The translations under genes were made by a program, and so were the position numbers. Below the pieces are notes generated by a model. That model saw only the letters and a program-made list of their open reading frames with translations. It ran no database searches and was not told where the DNA came from. From contig JALJCS010000015.1 of assembly GCA_023055355.1 (NCBI GenBank), positions 18,775,516-18,839,515 of the forward strand: 64,000 nt of DNA, read 5' to 3'. Of the stretch, positions 1 through 12,451 are shown one piece after another (the stretch's first letter is position 1; each line of letters opens with the position of its first letter). Source of the DNA: Agelaius tricolor (Eukaryota; Chordata; Aves; Passeriformes; Icteridae).

Positions 1-519
1 AATTTTTTGGGAGGGGGAATAATACTGACTATTCCATGGGGAAAAAAGAAAAAAGCCCTGCAGTTCAGTGTTGTACTGTCTCTGACAGGTATTTGAGTTG
101 ACTTGTTAAAATACTTCTTAAAATACTCTCTCAGTCAGTTTATGGTGGTGGTTTTGAGTTCTTTCAAGTGTCTCCTTTGAAGTTGTATTAGGATGTGTGA
201 CACAATTCACACCACAGGAGCCCAGGCTGAGAAGCCAGAGAACATGACTCAGGTGGGGCTTTCCTGACCACTCTGAAGATCTTATTTTTTAAAATAGTTC
301 CATTTCTAATCAATCTGGAAAATGATACAAAAAGTTCACAACAACACATGCTTACAGGTATGTACTTAAAAGAACACCTCGTGCTGAAGTGTTTTATTTT
401 CACTGCAAGCTGCTTTGAAATGGAGTTTTCCTGCAGGTTATTTGTGCCTGCTGTGAGCTTCAGGAGCTCTGCAGAGGGTCTCAGGTGTCCCTCCTACCTC
501 ACAGGGGCTTGGGCTGACA

Positions 520-715
520 AGCTGGGTGTCCCAAGCAGGGTTGGGTGAGCTGGGTGTCCCAAGCAGGGTTGGATGAGCTGGGTGTCCCAAGCAGGGTTGG
601 GTGAGCTGGGTGTCCCAAGCAGGGTTGGGTGAGCTGGGTGTCCCAAGCAGGGTTGGGTGAGCTGGGTGTCCCAAGCAGAGCTTGGTGAGCTTGGTGTCCC
701 AAGCAGAGTTTAAGC
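520..715. repeat. 28-bp minisatellite, about seven copies
   Basis: A 28-bp unit beginning gctgggtgtcccaagcaggg repeats at 521, 549, 577, 605, 633, 661 and 689, the last copies being the most diverged. Because 28 is not a multiple of three, the array opens frames in several phases; these are repeat artefacts and not genes. Confidence 0.93.
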
Positions 716-985
716 ACTTAGGGCTGAAGTCACCAATGGAAAATGTTGCTTGATTGTGATTTGGCTCAGAGTGTGTCAGTCCAAAATACAGATCCTTACT
801 CTTCCCCTCTTTGGCTTGCTGCCCAGTTAGAAAGCCCCTCAAAATCCACCTTCATTTCCACCAGGAGGTTCCTGGGGCAGCAGAATGTCCCTTCTGCTGA
901 TGGTTCTGGGCAAGCTGACCATCATTGCCCTCAGGTGTCCATCTCTTCATTCCCATCCTGGGACCATCAGTGTTCCTCCATTTGT

Positions 986-1103
986 CTGTCTTCTCCAGAG
1001 GCCTCTGGCTACAAGGAGAGGGTGTTCCCAAAGCATTTTTAGTCCTGTCTTCTCCAGAGGCCTCTGGGTACAAGGGGAGGGTGTTCCCAAAGCATTTTTA
1101 GTC
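986..1103. repeat. 59-bp tandem duplication
   Basis: Two adjacent copies with period 59 (986-1044 and 1045-1103), each starting ctgtcttctccagaggcctc and ending tttttagtc. They differ at very few bases, so the duplication is recent. Confidence 0.93.
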
Positions 1104-1604
1104 ACAGAGCTCAGTCTGGAGAGTTGGTTGAGAGCTGAACCGGAGCATGGCCATCCACAGAGGCAAGGGCTGGCACCAGGGCATGGGATACAGGAGGAAT
1201 TCCAGGCCCAGGGACAAGGGAGATGTCCCTCACCTCAAAGGTGACTCCTCCAGCACTGAATGAGCAGGTGAGGGCTGTGCTTCTCCTCAGGGCATTTATC
1301 CAGCCGTGGATGGATAACACAGACTGGGAGCCAGCACCCAATTCCTGCATTGCTGTGGCTGCAGGAATGCCTCTTCCCTTGGCATTTTCTCTTGGCCAGC
1401 AGCTCCCTGATTCCCATGTCAGCTATTCTGGAGCCTGGGCCAAGGTATTCTGCTGTCTCCATGGGCTGGAGCCTTGGCAGCACTGCCTGCTCTGCATTTA
1501 GGATGTCCCAGCTGCCTGGGCTCCTCAGGGATTTAACCCTGCCTGGTTTGCTTGAAGCAATGGGCAAGCTCTTGTTCTCAGCTGACCACAGCAGCTCAGA
1601 TCGC

Positions 1605-1975
1605 TATTAACTCATAAATTATCCTTGCCAGCCTTTTCATCATCACAGAAATCCATAAAGACAAGTCTTGCTATTTTTCTCCCCACTCCTTTACCCTACT
1701 AAAGTGTGGTAGAAAAGGCTGGTTTAATTACCTTTCTCTCGCTGATGGGCTTCATAAAGCACAATAAAGCTTAATAAGAAACAAATCCACCCTGAGTCTG
1801 ATATGTTCACAGCATGTCAGAGATCCACAGACCCAAGCAGCTGTATGGCTAATTTGCCTGGTGTCATTAATCACCTCTTATCTCGGTGGGGAGAACGGGG
1901 CTGGCATTCCTGCAGCGAGCTTTCCTAATTGCTCGTGTTAATTAGGGAGCGATTCTGGCATAAGGAAGTCAAGCA
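1605..1975. promoter_or_regulatory. Repeat-poor, homeobox-motif-rich stretch; candidate conserved element
   Basis: This stretch has no recognisable CR1 or minisatellite sequence. It carries many TAAT/ATTA cores (ggtttaattacc, gtcattaatcacc, cctaattgctcgtgttaattaggg) and a CTTATC GATA-type site. Such composition is common in vertebrate conserved non-coding elements. Function is inferred only from texture. Confidence 0.25.
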
Positions 1976-2939
1976 AAGAGCAAGGCCAGCAGCAGAGGAG
2001 GCAGAGGGTGTGCCTGGGATCACACTGAGTGGGGCAGTAAATCCCTGGGGTTGTGCAAGGGCCCCGGGGAGCACAGCAATGTTCACCCATCACGCCGTCG
2101 GAGCCTGGGGTGCTGCGTGTGTGATAAGGAGGGAAAGCAGGACTTCAGCCACTGGGCAGGTGGATGCATCTCTCCAGAGGCTTTGCCAGGCTGGATGCCC
2201 ATGATCTGGCTTCTCTTGAAGGTCTGCATTTGTCCCCAAACTCTTTATTAACCTGCTTCTGTTGGTTGTGTTGAACAATGTGCCCTCCTGGTGCCAAAGC
2301 AGGAGAGGAGGAAAGAAAGGGGATTTAACCTTTCCCACCTTTCCCACTAGGGAGAGAAAAAGGTCTGGAGATGGTCAGTGCAGAGGGGCTGGATCCTGTC
2401 CTCTGAGCCATGGGAAGGCTGTTCTTGGGTTGGTTGGTACTGCTGAAAGCTCTAAAGTCTGTCTTGCAGGGTATGGGACCTAAGTGTTGCTGTGATTTAT
2501 TGCATTCACTCTTCATGGGAGAGCTGGGGGAAGTCCCTAAACCACTGACCAGTGGCCTCTGGGCTGGTGTGCTGGGGAAAGACCTTGTCCATCCCACCCT
2601 TCCCCAGCAGGAGCAGGAGCCTGGGCAGTGAGCGGGGCGAACCCTCTGCTCTGGAGATGGAAGGCAGTTCCCACAAACCACCCAACATCTGTCAGGCGCT
2701 TCAGCTGCAGCTCATAATGCTTTTATTTCCCCCTTTGTTCTCTGCCTTTTATCCTTTGATGGCTTACCAGGCCACCCAAACCAGACAAGATCCCTGGGTC
2801 AGCATCTCACACAGCAGAACAATATCAGGGCAAAGAAATGCTCCCCCAATTTCCAGGGAAAAGGGCAGTAGCACTTCTCAGAAGGTTTATTTAAACATGG
2901 CTGTTTGTTTTTGCTGGAGATTGAGTTACCTTCCCTTAT

Positions 2940-3200
2940 AGCAGTAATGTTTTTGGAATCCTCCTTGTTTCGCCCATAATAAATCACAGTTGTCTGAAGG
3001 AAACGAGAGGGGCTCTTTGTCATTTTTCTTTGCTTCTCCTCCATTGGCAAGTGAAGGAAGTGCCCCAAAAAGAGTAATTTATTATGAACTTGCTTTTGAC
3101 ATTGCTGGCAAGCCCTTGGCATGCTGGCTTCATAAATTACTGCCCTATCTCTGGGCAGGCCGAGCACAAAGGCACAGCCCTTGTTTCTAATTGTAGGCTG
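2940..3200. promoter_or_regulatory. Repeat-poor stretch; candidate conserved element
   Basis: Balanced-composition sequence without repeats, with motifs such as cccataataaatcac, gtaatttattatgaac and cttcataaattactg. It stands out from the surrounding simple and low-complexity DNA. The call is from texture only. Confidence 0.2.
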
Positions 3201-3529
3201 GCAGGACCTCTGCTGTGGGGCACCAGAGACAACAGAGAGGACGAGCAGAAAGGCTCCCAGCTGGCTCCCAGCGAGGGTGGCGGGGCTGCAGGGAGGGGAG
3301 CCCAGGTCCTGCTGTGACTCCAAGCCGTGTTTTGTCCCAGCAGCTGCCAGGAGAGCCTGGCTGGGCTTGTGGCTCCTCGCGGGTCGCGGGCTCTGCGCCC
3401 CAGCAATGCAGAGCTGCACCCAGCGCTCCTCACGCTCTGCCAGGGATGGCATCTGGGCTGAGTGACCTCAGGGAACAGCAGACTAAGACTTCAAAGAAGT
3501 TCTGAAGTGGCTCTGACTTTTCTCATCCC

Positions 3530-3580
3530 CTCTTTCTCTCTTTCTCTCTTTTTTTTTTTGTTTTTTTGGGTCGGTTTTTC
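3530..3580. repeat. Pyrimidine/T-rich low-complexity tract
   Basis: A run of ctttctctctttctc followed by long T blocks. It has no other content. Confidence 0.8.
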
Positions 3581-6020
3581 GTTGAGATTCGCTGCTCTGG
3601 GCTAAATGGTTTGGAAGTGTTTGGCTGATAGAACAGCTGGAACTGGTAATGTCCAGCATCTAACAGGCTCTGTTGTGATGTTGTTTTACTTGTTTTTCCC
3701 CCATGAAGTTCTGAGGAGCTTTTAGTTGGAAGAATAACTGTTTTTTGGTGTAACCATGAGTGTGTACCTCTAGAGAAACTGAGGTTGTGTAAGTAGGACA
3801 GGAACAGATCATACATCAGTGAGTGAGCACTGGGAAAAGGAAAATATAGGGTGAAAAACACAGAACTTCTTGAATTTTAAATGCCATTTTCCTTGGGAAT
3901 TGCAGTCCTTATCTCTCTGTCCCTGATCACTTCTTTATGGCTTGGGACAGAAACGTCCTGGGCAATGAGACACAAATACCTGTGAGGTGGCAGAAGTGGA
4001 GATGGTTTTTGAGGAAAAAAAGGTACTTTTCCAGTGCTGCCCACCACTAATGTGGTAGAAATGCCTTTATTTGGGATCCTGGTAGAGCACTCTTTTATCC
4101 ATTTGAGCTCAAAAAATGGTGAGTGTTCAGCTCTTTCTGCTGGGTAGTTTGGTTTCAGTTGCCTCCTTTTGAGCCCTCAATATTACTGGGTTTTTCTGAA
4201 TATCTTGGCGTAAAGGTGGTGTTCTTTAATTGACATTTATCCATCATTTATGAGATTAATATACATTCTGCTTTCTCTGTTGTAACCTTTGAATGCAGCT
4301 ATACTGCACAGCTGATAATATATACTCAAGAAAATAAAAAAGGTGCAGTTGTTTTAGGCTTTACAAGGTTGGAAAGAGGGAAAATTGTTTTGATTTCCAG
4401 TCTCCATCTCACTTTAGTGGCATTTGGGATTTACAAGGACTTGGAGGGTGTATGGTTCAACAAAAAACGTTCCCCCAGAGTAGGTGATGCTCATTCCTTG
4501 GTCTCCTTTAAAAATATTAAAAGAAATTTCATCAGATCATGGAGCTTGGAAAATCAAATGACAGTCTTACACAAATAATCCAGGTTTTGGGGAGCTTGTC
4601 ATGCTAAGTGGGTTTTTTGGCACTGACTGGTTTTATTATGGATGGAGCCACAGCAGAACCACATTAGAAAAGGATATTGTTACAACACTTTCAGTATCAA
4701 CAATGCTACTTGGAGAGGAATAATCTGTTCCAGATGACTGTTAAGAACGTCTGTCCTTTTTAGAGGAGATTTTTTTTTTGTTTAGTTGATTTATTCTGAT
4801 AAAATTTGGGATCATTTAGTCTCCAGCCAAAGAGTCAGTAAACATGAAGATAATGTGATTCACAGAAAGGGCAGTCTGAGAGGCTACTTTCATTTAATTC
4901 AATTAGATGGGCTTTTATATTGGATTTATTTGTTTTATCTTGAGTATTGTAGCAAATTTTTCTCTTCATGAAAGAGGAGGCAGGGTACAATTACTGCAGA
5001 CATCAAAACTGCTGGGTTAATTCCAGGGCTTTTCCATGCCACTGGCAAGCAATGGGACTGCAGTTACCTGCATAAATAATTGGAGGTAACAGCAGCCACT
5101 GATAAAACAGATGGGATTTTGAGAGGCTTGAAGGAAAACCTCTGTTTGTGATGTATATCACACCAACATTTCCCACCACACCCATGTGCAAGGCAGGCAT
5201 CCAACTGAACAGCTGGAAATTAAAGCAAAAAGGTATTTTAAATTTGGCTTTGCTGGACATGACTGAGGGGAGTGTGGTAGATTAAAGTTACTGCAAACCT
5301 ACAGGTTCCTCCAGTCTCTTTGTGCCCTTCCTTTATCCTGCTCCTGGGATAACACCCATGGTGTTTATAGCCCTGATGGGGGCACGTTTGGGATCCCCTT
5401 TCCATCACTGATGTCCCTCTGTCCCAGTTCATCCTGCACAGAGAAACACCAGGCTGGGAGCACCCCTGGACAGAGCTCAGGAGCAACAGGGCAGGAAAAT
5501 ATTCCATGGCCAGTGTGGCAAGGGGCAATGCTTGAATCTCCCTCTGGATTTCTGGTTTGCCAGGGATGTCAGCTCATGGGTTTGTGCCTGTCCCCAGGCA
5601 CAAGGGTGTGAGCAAAAGCTGTTGTGGTGTGCCTCAGCCTTTTATTGTCTGCTCTTCTCAAAACTTGCTCCATCTGAGCTCCCTCCCAGTTCCTCCCTAG
5701 GCCATTGCTCAGGTCCCCCTCATGCCTCAGGTTTTGGCTTTTCTATTTCTCACATTCTGTGCTGCTTTAGTGTGTGGGTCTGGGTTCACATCAGGGGATG
5801 CTGAGCTCTGGGCACAGAGCAGGGAGACAAAACAATTCCTGCTCCAGCTGGGCACCAAGGACAAATGATCCAAATCTCAGCCCAAGAGCACAAACACCGT
5901 GGGCTGGAGAGAGAAAAACAAGGATGGGACTGCAGGGGCTAAAGCTGGGATGGGACAATGAACTGCAAGATGCAAATGGAGCAGAACTGATCCAAGGGAG
6001 AGACCCCGGGAGCGCTCGGG

Positions 6021-6180
6021 CATTTTGGGACCATTTGGGTTCATCTTGGGTTCATTTTGGGACCATTTGGGTTCATCTTGGGTTCATTCTGAGACCATTT
6101 TGGTTCATCCTGGGTTCATTTTGGGACCATTTTGGTTCATCTTGGGTTCATTTTGGGACCAATTTGGTTCATCTTGGGTG
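6021..6180. repeat. 32-bp minisatellite, about five copies
   Basis: A unit beginning cattttgggaccatttgg recurs at 6021, 6053, 6085, 6117 and 6149 with exact period 32 and light divergence. Frames open on both strands across it but are explained by the repeat. Confidence 0.93.
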
Positions 6181-7588
6181 CAGCCGTGGCTGGGCTCAAG
6201 GTGGATCCATTGAGGAGATCCTTTGAATAAATCCCTGCTTTGTTCTTTAGCTCTGCCCAGTCTCTGTCCTAGGTGAGCCTTCCCAAGCCAATACCCCGGC
6301 TCAGGTATTCCCAGGAGCCATGGGGAGAGCTCTGGGGGCTGTCTGGCTGCACCTGGATGCCTCTTCCACTGAGCAAAACCCTTGGTGACCCCCCTGGCAA
6401 AGCTCAGCGCTCCCTCCCGCTCTCTGCATTCCCAGCACATCCACTCCCATCCACATCCATCTCTCCAGCCATTGGATTTTCCCTCTGAGGATTTCATTTT
6501 GCTTTGGAGTGTTACTCCAGCCGGCATTAGTTAAGCCTGAAAGGCTTTTGAAGACGTTCCCTAGAGATGAGGGCTGCTGAGCATTCAGCAGGGGAAGATT
6601 TGGGGAGCTCTGTTAGTCCTGGATGAGCAGATTCCTGTTTTGTATTTGAAATAGATCTGCACCCTCTTGGTTAACAAAATATTATGCTCAGGATAACTAC
6701 CTGAGCCACCTCGCCAAGCCAAAGAGCCCTAGGAGGCTTCCAGAAAAGCCAATATTAAATCCAGAGACATCAACATTAGTGAAGTAGGACTAAATTATCT
6801 CCAGCTGGTGCTGGCTCTTGCCCGAGGCTCTGAAATAAGTAGCTCCCTGGAAAAGAAGGAGAGATGAAGGCTGTGCTAACGAGGAGCAGAACCAGGCTTG
6901 GAGCTCAGGTCACGTTCTGTTTCCAGCCCTATCAAGTCCAGTCAGTGACAATTTTTCACCTCCCATCACTTGTGCACCATCCACTCCATCAAAGTCAAAT
7001 TCCTCTGGCAGTGAGAAGGATCCAGTCCCACTCTTGGAGCACTGGGGATTGGGCTGTCCCTGCTTCCAAGGTCTAGGTGAGAAGCAGAGATCCCTTGAAA
7101 CTTCTGTTTTTCTTCGTTCAATTAACTTTTTGTAACTGTTAATTGCATGTTAGCCATGATCAGAACTCACTACCAAGGTCTTCTCCCCTCACTGAGCAGC
7201 ACCTTTGAGTGCAAGCCTTGAAGTGTTTGGGGAAAATGATGGGTGAACATCAACCATTGCTCTGTGCTGAGCTTGACTCAGAATAGCAATGTGTGAGCAA
7301 GGTAAAAATCAGCACAAACATCACCTGGAGATTCAGAAGCCTTCACTGTGTGTTCCTGATCACTTCCTATGACAAAAGGAGTCTTAGAAGAAACAGGGAT
7401 TTCAGACATGAATTATTTGCTGCTGTGATTGATTGGGAAGCTCTCCTCTCACACGTACCATGCTATTATTTTTGATTAACATCTCCAGATTCTCTGGGAA
7501 GCCCTGCTTGCCATGTCAATCTCCATATCTAAGCAACATTGAAAACACCTCTACTCACTGAAAATACTCTAGCTCTGTACCTAGAGCT

Positions 7589-7755
7589 GCAGAATCATAG
7601 AATGGTTTGGGCTGGAAGGGACCTTGAGAATCCTCTTGTGTCAATCCACCTTCCACTGTCCCAGGTTGCTCCCAGCCCCAATGTCCAACCTGGCCTTGGA
7701 CACTTCCAGGGATCCAGGGGCAGCCACAGCTGCTCTGGGCAAGCAGGAGATGGGT
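7589..7755 (-). mobile_element. CR1 LINE 3' fragment
   Basis: It reads agaatcatagaatggtttgg then ctggaagggacc, followed by the CR1 block with ccttccactgtcccaggttg and ggatccaggggcagccacag. This is the reverse complement of the avian CR1 3' end, so the element lies on the - strand with its 3' terminus at about 7589. It is heavily 5'-truncated, as is usual for CR1. Confidence 0.9.
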
Positions 7756-7839
7756 GTTTGTATGAGTGTGGCACTTGTGCAGCACTTTGGGCCATGTTGT
7801 TGGGCAGAGATGGATATAATGAGGCATGGAAAACGTAAA

Positions 7840-7945
7840 TTCAGCTGGCTGGGAGCACGGGGGTGAGTAATTATCCCCGCGGGAACACAGCAGGTGGATT
7901 AGTTACTGGGCTGCCTCTGCAATTAGCAATTAAGGGAAAACATCT
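7840..7945. promoter_or_regulatory. Short repeat-free stretch beside CR1
   Basis: It contains ggtgagtaattatccccgcg, gtggattagttactggg and gcaattagcaattaaggg, again rich in ATTA cores. Regulatory function is only a guess. Confidence 0.15.
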
Positions 7946-9587
7946 GTTTCACATCACCCATTCCTCCTTTTCCAGGATACTCCTCCACTTTGTCTCTCTG
8001 ATGCTGCAGCCTGGAGACAGGCGATTTCTGCAAGGAGGCTGTGCAAACACCATGTGTGGAAAGCAGGCCAGGAGGTGGCCAGGAGCAACAGGAACACCCA
8101 GAATCCACTCCTGGCTCCCTGGTTGTGTTTTCTGTTGGGTTCTGCCCTGTTCCATCCCAGGGGGAAGCTGTTTCCAGGCTCTGGGAGCAGCCCCATTGCA
8201 GGTACAGAAAATAAACCCGGCGGCCGGCTCTGCTGGGTGAGTCAGCATCTCTGCTGCCATCTGGAGTAAGAGGAAAGCCTGAGCATCTGCTCTACTGCTG
8301 CTTGATCAAGGTTTTCAAAGTGGGTTTTGTTCAATCAGCCAAGCTAAGCTGATGTCTGGTGCTCAGAGTTTTGGAAAGGCTCTGTTTGCACCAGGAAAGG
8401 TTTCCATGCTCGCCAGCATGGCTGATGATTATTGCTTGTTGTGCTGCTGAAAACTGAGAACAAATGAAGCAAAAAGGTTTTTGTGTTACCAGCAGGATTT
8501 CTTGATGCTCTGGGTGGGTTTAATTGGGAAAGATTCTGTTCAGAATGATGCTCACCTGTTTTAGGTGAGCTGGTTTCAGTGCTGCTGCTGTAGCATGGAA
8601 GAAAGAGAAGTAATTTCCCCCCTAAATTGTGGGTATTTCTTACTGGGATAAGTTATCCAGGAGCTAAATCTGGTTGTCTACAGATTATCACAAAGTTAAG
8701 GATCTGCCTGCTACGAGAACACAGAAAAATAATTTTTAAAGAATTTTTGTGGATTTTATTATTTATCCATAATAATTTCTCCATTTATTAATAAAAAAAT
8801 TATCCATAATTTATCCATCTTGCCTAAGCAAGCACTGCTTTCTCTGAAAGCCCTTTATCCTTATTGCTCTTGTCTGGGATTTATTTTTCAGGCAAGGATT
8901 AGATTAAATTTCTGCAAAAAATATTTAATGCACTTGATCAGCAGTGTGGAGTTTAGCAGTGCTGTGCAACCAAATGCTGTTGGTTGTTTTCTTAATATCT
9001 GGATGTAAACTCATGAATATGCAACTGGAACATACATTTGGGGAAGAAATATATCCACCCCCCCCCTTTAGAATGACATGAAAATCACGTGTTTAATTTA
9101 AAGTACAATGGAATTGTTTCTTGGCTTGAAGTGCTTAAGCAATATTAGGAACTTTTGCCTAATCTCTGTTTTACAGATTAGAATACAAATATTTCCAGTG
9201 CAACCAGAATTTATTAAAGCAGGCAATTGCTTAGGGAAATATGCCTTTGGATGTGTTTCTATCAACTCTCCTGGAAAAAAAAAAAAAAAGAATGTAATTA
9301 GCATTGCATAATATTCTAGAGAGAAAAATGGGCCAAAATCTAAGTGCATAAAGAGAATATTGCAACTGTGGAGTGTAAATTGCTTGTGGCTGCCAGGCTG
9401 ATTGTTATTCCTGAGGGCCAATGCCAGTTAGAAAGTCTTGACTGGAAGAAAGCAGCAAGGCTGGAGATGGCCAGGAGAAAGATGAGATGAGCTGTTGTAC
9501 AAAATTGGGAAAACAGAGTTCCAGAGTGACAGGCAATTTGTTTTATGTATGCCTTGTATACCCATCAATGAAATTCAGGCCAAAAAG

Positions 9588-10359
9588 AAATTGTTCCAGT
9601 CCTTGGTGATGGTGTTTCTGAGTTCATGGAGGCTCCATTGGCTCATGAGATGTTGCTGAATAATTTTCAGTGGTTGTTCCGTTCTTTCTCGTTTTCATGG
9701 TGAAATTGGTTCTGTGGATCAGCTGCTTGTTAATTAAAACAATGAGCTGGTTAAACTCCATGCAGTGAGGCCAGATTTGGGTGATTTTCACAATGCAGTG
9801 ACTTTATTTGGTGGGGAAGATGTGGGACTGAGCTGGTCTGGTTTCCCTTCTCCTCCTCACCTCTTGTCTGCTGCAGTTGTTATCAGCAGGGATGTTTCTT
9901 TATTCTGAGCAGCACCTGGGCTGGGAGCTCCCATCCCTTAAGTGCTGATGAAGCATAAATAAGAGCAATTAAAAAAAAAAAGGTTCCTGGTGAAATTGTT
10001 CCAGTCCTTGGTGAGTTCATGGAGGCTCCATTGGCTCATGAGATTTACTGGAAATTATTCAGCAACTTGTTCCATTCTTTCTCATTTTCATGGTGAAATC
10101 GGTTCTGTGGAGCAGCTAATTTTTAATTAAAGCTGGTTAAACTCCATGGAATGAGGTCAGATTTGGGTGATTCTCACAACCCCTCTTTATTTAGTGGGGG
10201 AGATGTGGGACTGAGCTGCTCTGTTTTCCCTTTTCCTTCTCCTCCTCACCTCTTGTTTGCTGCAGTTGTTATCAGCAGGGATGTTTCTTTATTCTGAGCA
10301 GCACCTGGGCTGGGAGCTCCCATCCCCTAAGTGCTGCTGCAGCATAAATAAGAGCAATA
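9588..10359. repeat. Direct tandem duplication of ~370-390 bp
   Basis: Copy 1 (about 9588-9970) and copy 2 (about 9993-10359) both start aaattgttccagtccttgg and end at gcataaataagagcaat. They share ctccattggctcatgaga, the ttctttctc/gttttcatggtgaaat block and gcagttgttatcagcagg throughout. They differ by scattered substitutions and small indels. A short poly-A run (9971-9980) sits at the junction. Confidence 0.93.
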
Positions 10360-11387
10360 AAGAGCCTTTTCTCTTGGCTAGTAATTCACTGGTGTTTTTA
10401 TGCAGAATTCTGGCCCGGAGCAAAATGTAATTGGCAGGCAGGGGAGGCCACAGTGACCCATTTCAACAAGGGACCATGGAATAACAACCCCATGTAATGC
10501 TCTAAACATCACTGAAATCAGAAATGAAGCCTGGCTTGGAGAGCTCCTCCATGATTTAAGAGCCTTTTCCCTGAAATATCTGGGGGAGGAAACCCCAAAC
10601 AAGCAGGAGGACAGAGACTGGGTTATTCCATGTGGAATAATAGCTGTTGTAAATAGGTTTGTAGTGTAAAAATGCAGGTCTGATCTGTCCCCTCCTTGAT
10701 CCTGTGACATTTACCATACATTTGGGCTCACCAGATTTGCTAAAAACTCTGCCCTGAGGGAATTTTGACACTGGCAATTCGTGAATGAAAAAAAAACAAC
10801 AGAGGAGTGTATAATTTGCTGGTTAACTCCAATTTCTAAATGATTCATTTGATGGCACATATTCCTGAAGATATGAAATGGTTCTAATTAAAGGCAGATG
10901 TGCAAAATATAGCCTATAGGATGGGTATAGGGAAAGCATACTTTTCCATGTGAGTGGCAAAGCCCACAAAGCCACAAATACCTCTCCACTATGGCAGCCT
11001 CAAAAATGCATCCACAAATATTATTCATCTCAGTGGTCTGCAGAGATTTATCAGGGGTTACAGCTTCCTGAAAATATCTGTGAGGCTCAGGGCTTTGGAG
11101 ATGTGTGTTTGTCACTTGGCAAACAGTCACTTGCTTTTGCTACACCCTCTAAGAGGGCAGCAATTATGAGTAAGACAGTCTGGAAGTGTTCAAAAATGGA
11201 TATTATGGGGAAAATATAGCTGGATGTTTACAGTAATTTCTTCAATTTAAAGTCATGAAAAGCATCTTTCCACATGTCAGTATGTCTGTGCACTGCCTTT
11301 TTTTTTGGCTGGGGGGAGAATCTTTTAGAAAGGAAAATCTGTCTGAATTTGCCCCAGATACTTTAAAAATAACTTGTCATTTTGGAT

Positions 11388-11690
11388 TATGAAGGATGGT
11401 TTGGGTTGGAAGGGATTTTAAGGATGATCCCATTCCCTCCCCAGCCATGGGCAGGGACACCTTCCACTGTCCCAGGCTGCTCCAAGCCCTGTCCAGCCTG
11501 GCCTTGGGCACTGCCAGGGATCCGGGGGCAGCCAGAGCTGCTCTGGGCACCCACTCTGGCCCTCCCCACCTTCACAGGGAAGAATTTGTTCTTAATATCC
11601 CATCTAAACCTAAATTTTTGCAGTTTAAAGCCATCACTCTTTGTTGTATCACCAAATTCCCTCTCCAACAGATGCACACTTAATCCTGAA
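11388..11690 (-). mobile_element. CR1 LINE 3' fragment
   Basis: It opens with gatggtttgggttggaaggg and continues with ccttccactgtcccaggctg, ggatccgggggcagccag and aagaatttgttcttaatatc, matching the reverse complement of a CR1 3' region. It is longer than the copy at 7589, reaching the part homologous to the 'aaatttttgcagtttaaag' segment. Confidence 0.88.
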
Positions 11691-11744
11691 ACTCCAGAGA
11701 TAAAATGGGGATTGGGCCTGTCCTGTGCCTCAGTTCTTTAGAAC

Positions 11745-11812
11745 AAGTTATTGGACTTGAACTCAATGATTCTTGTCCCTTCCAACTCTATAATTCTGTG
11801 ATCTTTTCTGTC
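11745..11812 (+). mobile_element. CR1 LINE 3' terminus
   Basis: It reads ttggacttgaactcaatgat, cttgtcccttccaactc and ataattctgtgatc, the forward CR1 3' terminus. It sits head-on to the minus-strand copy just upstream, so two insertions met here. Confidence 0.8.
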
Positions 11813-12438
11813 AGATTTTCTCATTTTTCTTCCTGACTTTTCCCCCTTTGATGCTATTATAACTCATAGATGTTTACTCCAAAGCCCCCTCAATTTCAAC
11901 ACAATAAACATTTCAGATAATCCATCATTTAAAAAAATAAAATCAATATTTATTTAGGCTTGTGCCTGTTTCAGCTTTCCAGGTCCCTGCAGAAATGGAA
12001 AGTTTTTCTTCAGCACACTTGAAATGTTGGTTGAGGACTTCTCCCTTTTACCCTGATGTTGAGCTCCAACAAAATCTTTGTGTGTGTGAATGAGCTGCAA
12101 GGTCAGATGTGCAAATATATGATGGATTGTTGCAGATAAAAATGGACTTAACCTTTGGGTTTTGTCTTGGCTTTTTTCGAGTGGTCTATCTTCTCTCTGA
12201 AATTTTTATATTTGCACTTAGTTTAGCAGACAATACTGAAAGGAGTATTTTGGAGGAATTCCATCTTTGTCCTGAATTATTAACTTGCCTGAAGAATGGC
12301 AAAGATAGAAAATCTGGGGGACAGAAACAGAAATCAAAACTACACCCAGAAATCAAAACTACCCAAGAAATGCTGCCTCATTTCCCTGGAAGGAACGTTG
12401 TTCAGTTTACTGTAAATCTGCTGATGATTCTGTGATCA

Positions 12439-12451
12439 CAGTCAAAGGTCA
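12439..12451 (+). promoter_or_regulatory. DR1-like nuclear receptor motif
   Basis: The motif CAGTCAAAGGTCA is a perfect AGGTCA half site preceded by a spacer A and a weaker CAGTCA half site. DR1 is the HNF4 binding architecture. It lies 7.5 kb upstream of HNF4B exon 1. A single motif of this length can occur by chance. Confidence 0.25.

Noticed and set aside
438..842. Repetitive frame rich in HPAHPTLLGTPSS-type motifs
   Set aside because: Produced by the 28-bp minisatellite; the unit is not a multiple of three and all phases stay open.
2799..3452. 217-codon frame on the - strand
   Set aside because: No known domain, low-complexity Ser/Arg/Gly composition, and it overlaps a stretch better explained as non-coding.
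6021..6213. Repetitive frame rich in GSFWDHFGSSWVH-type motifs
   Set aside because: Translation of the 32-bp minisatellite.
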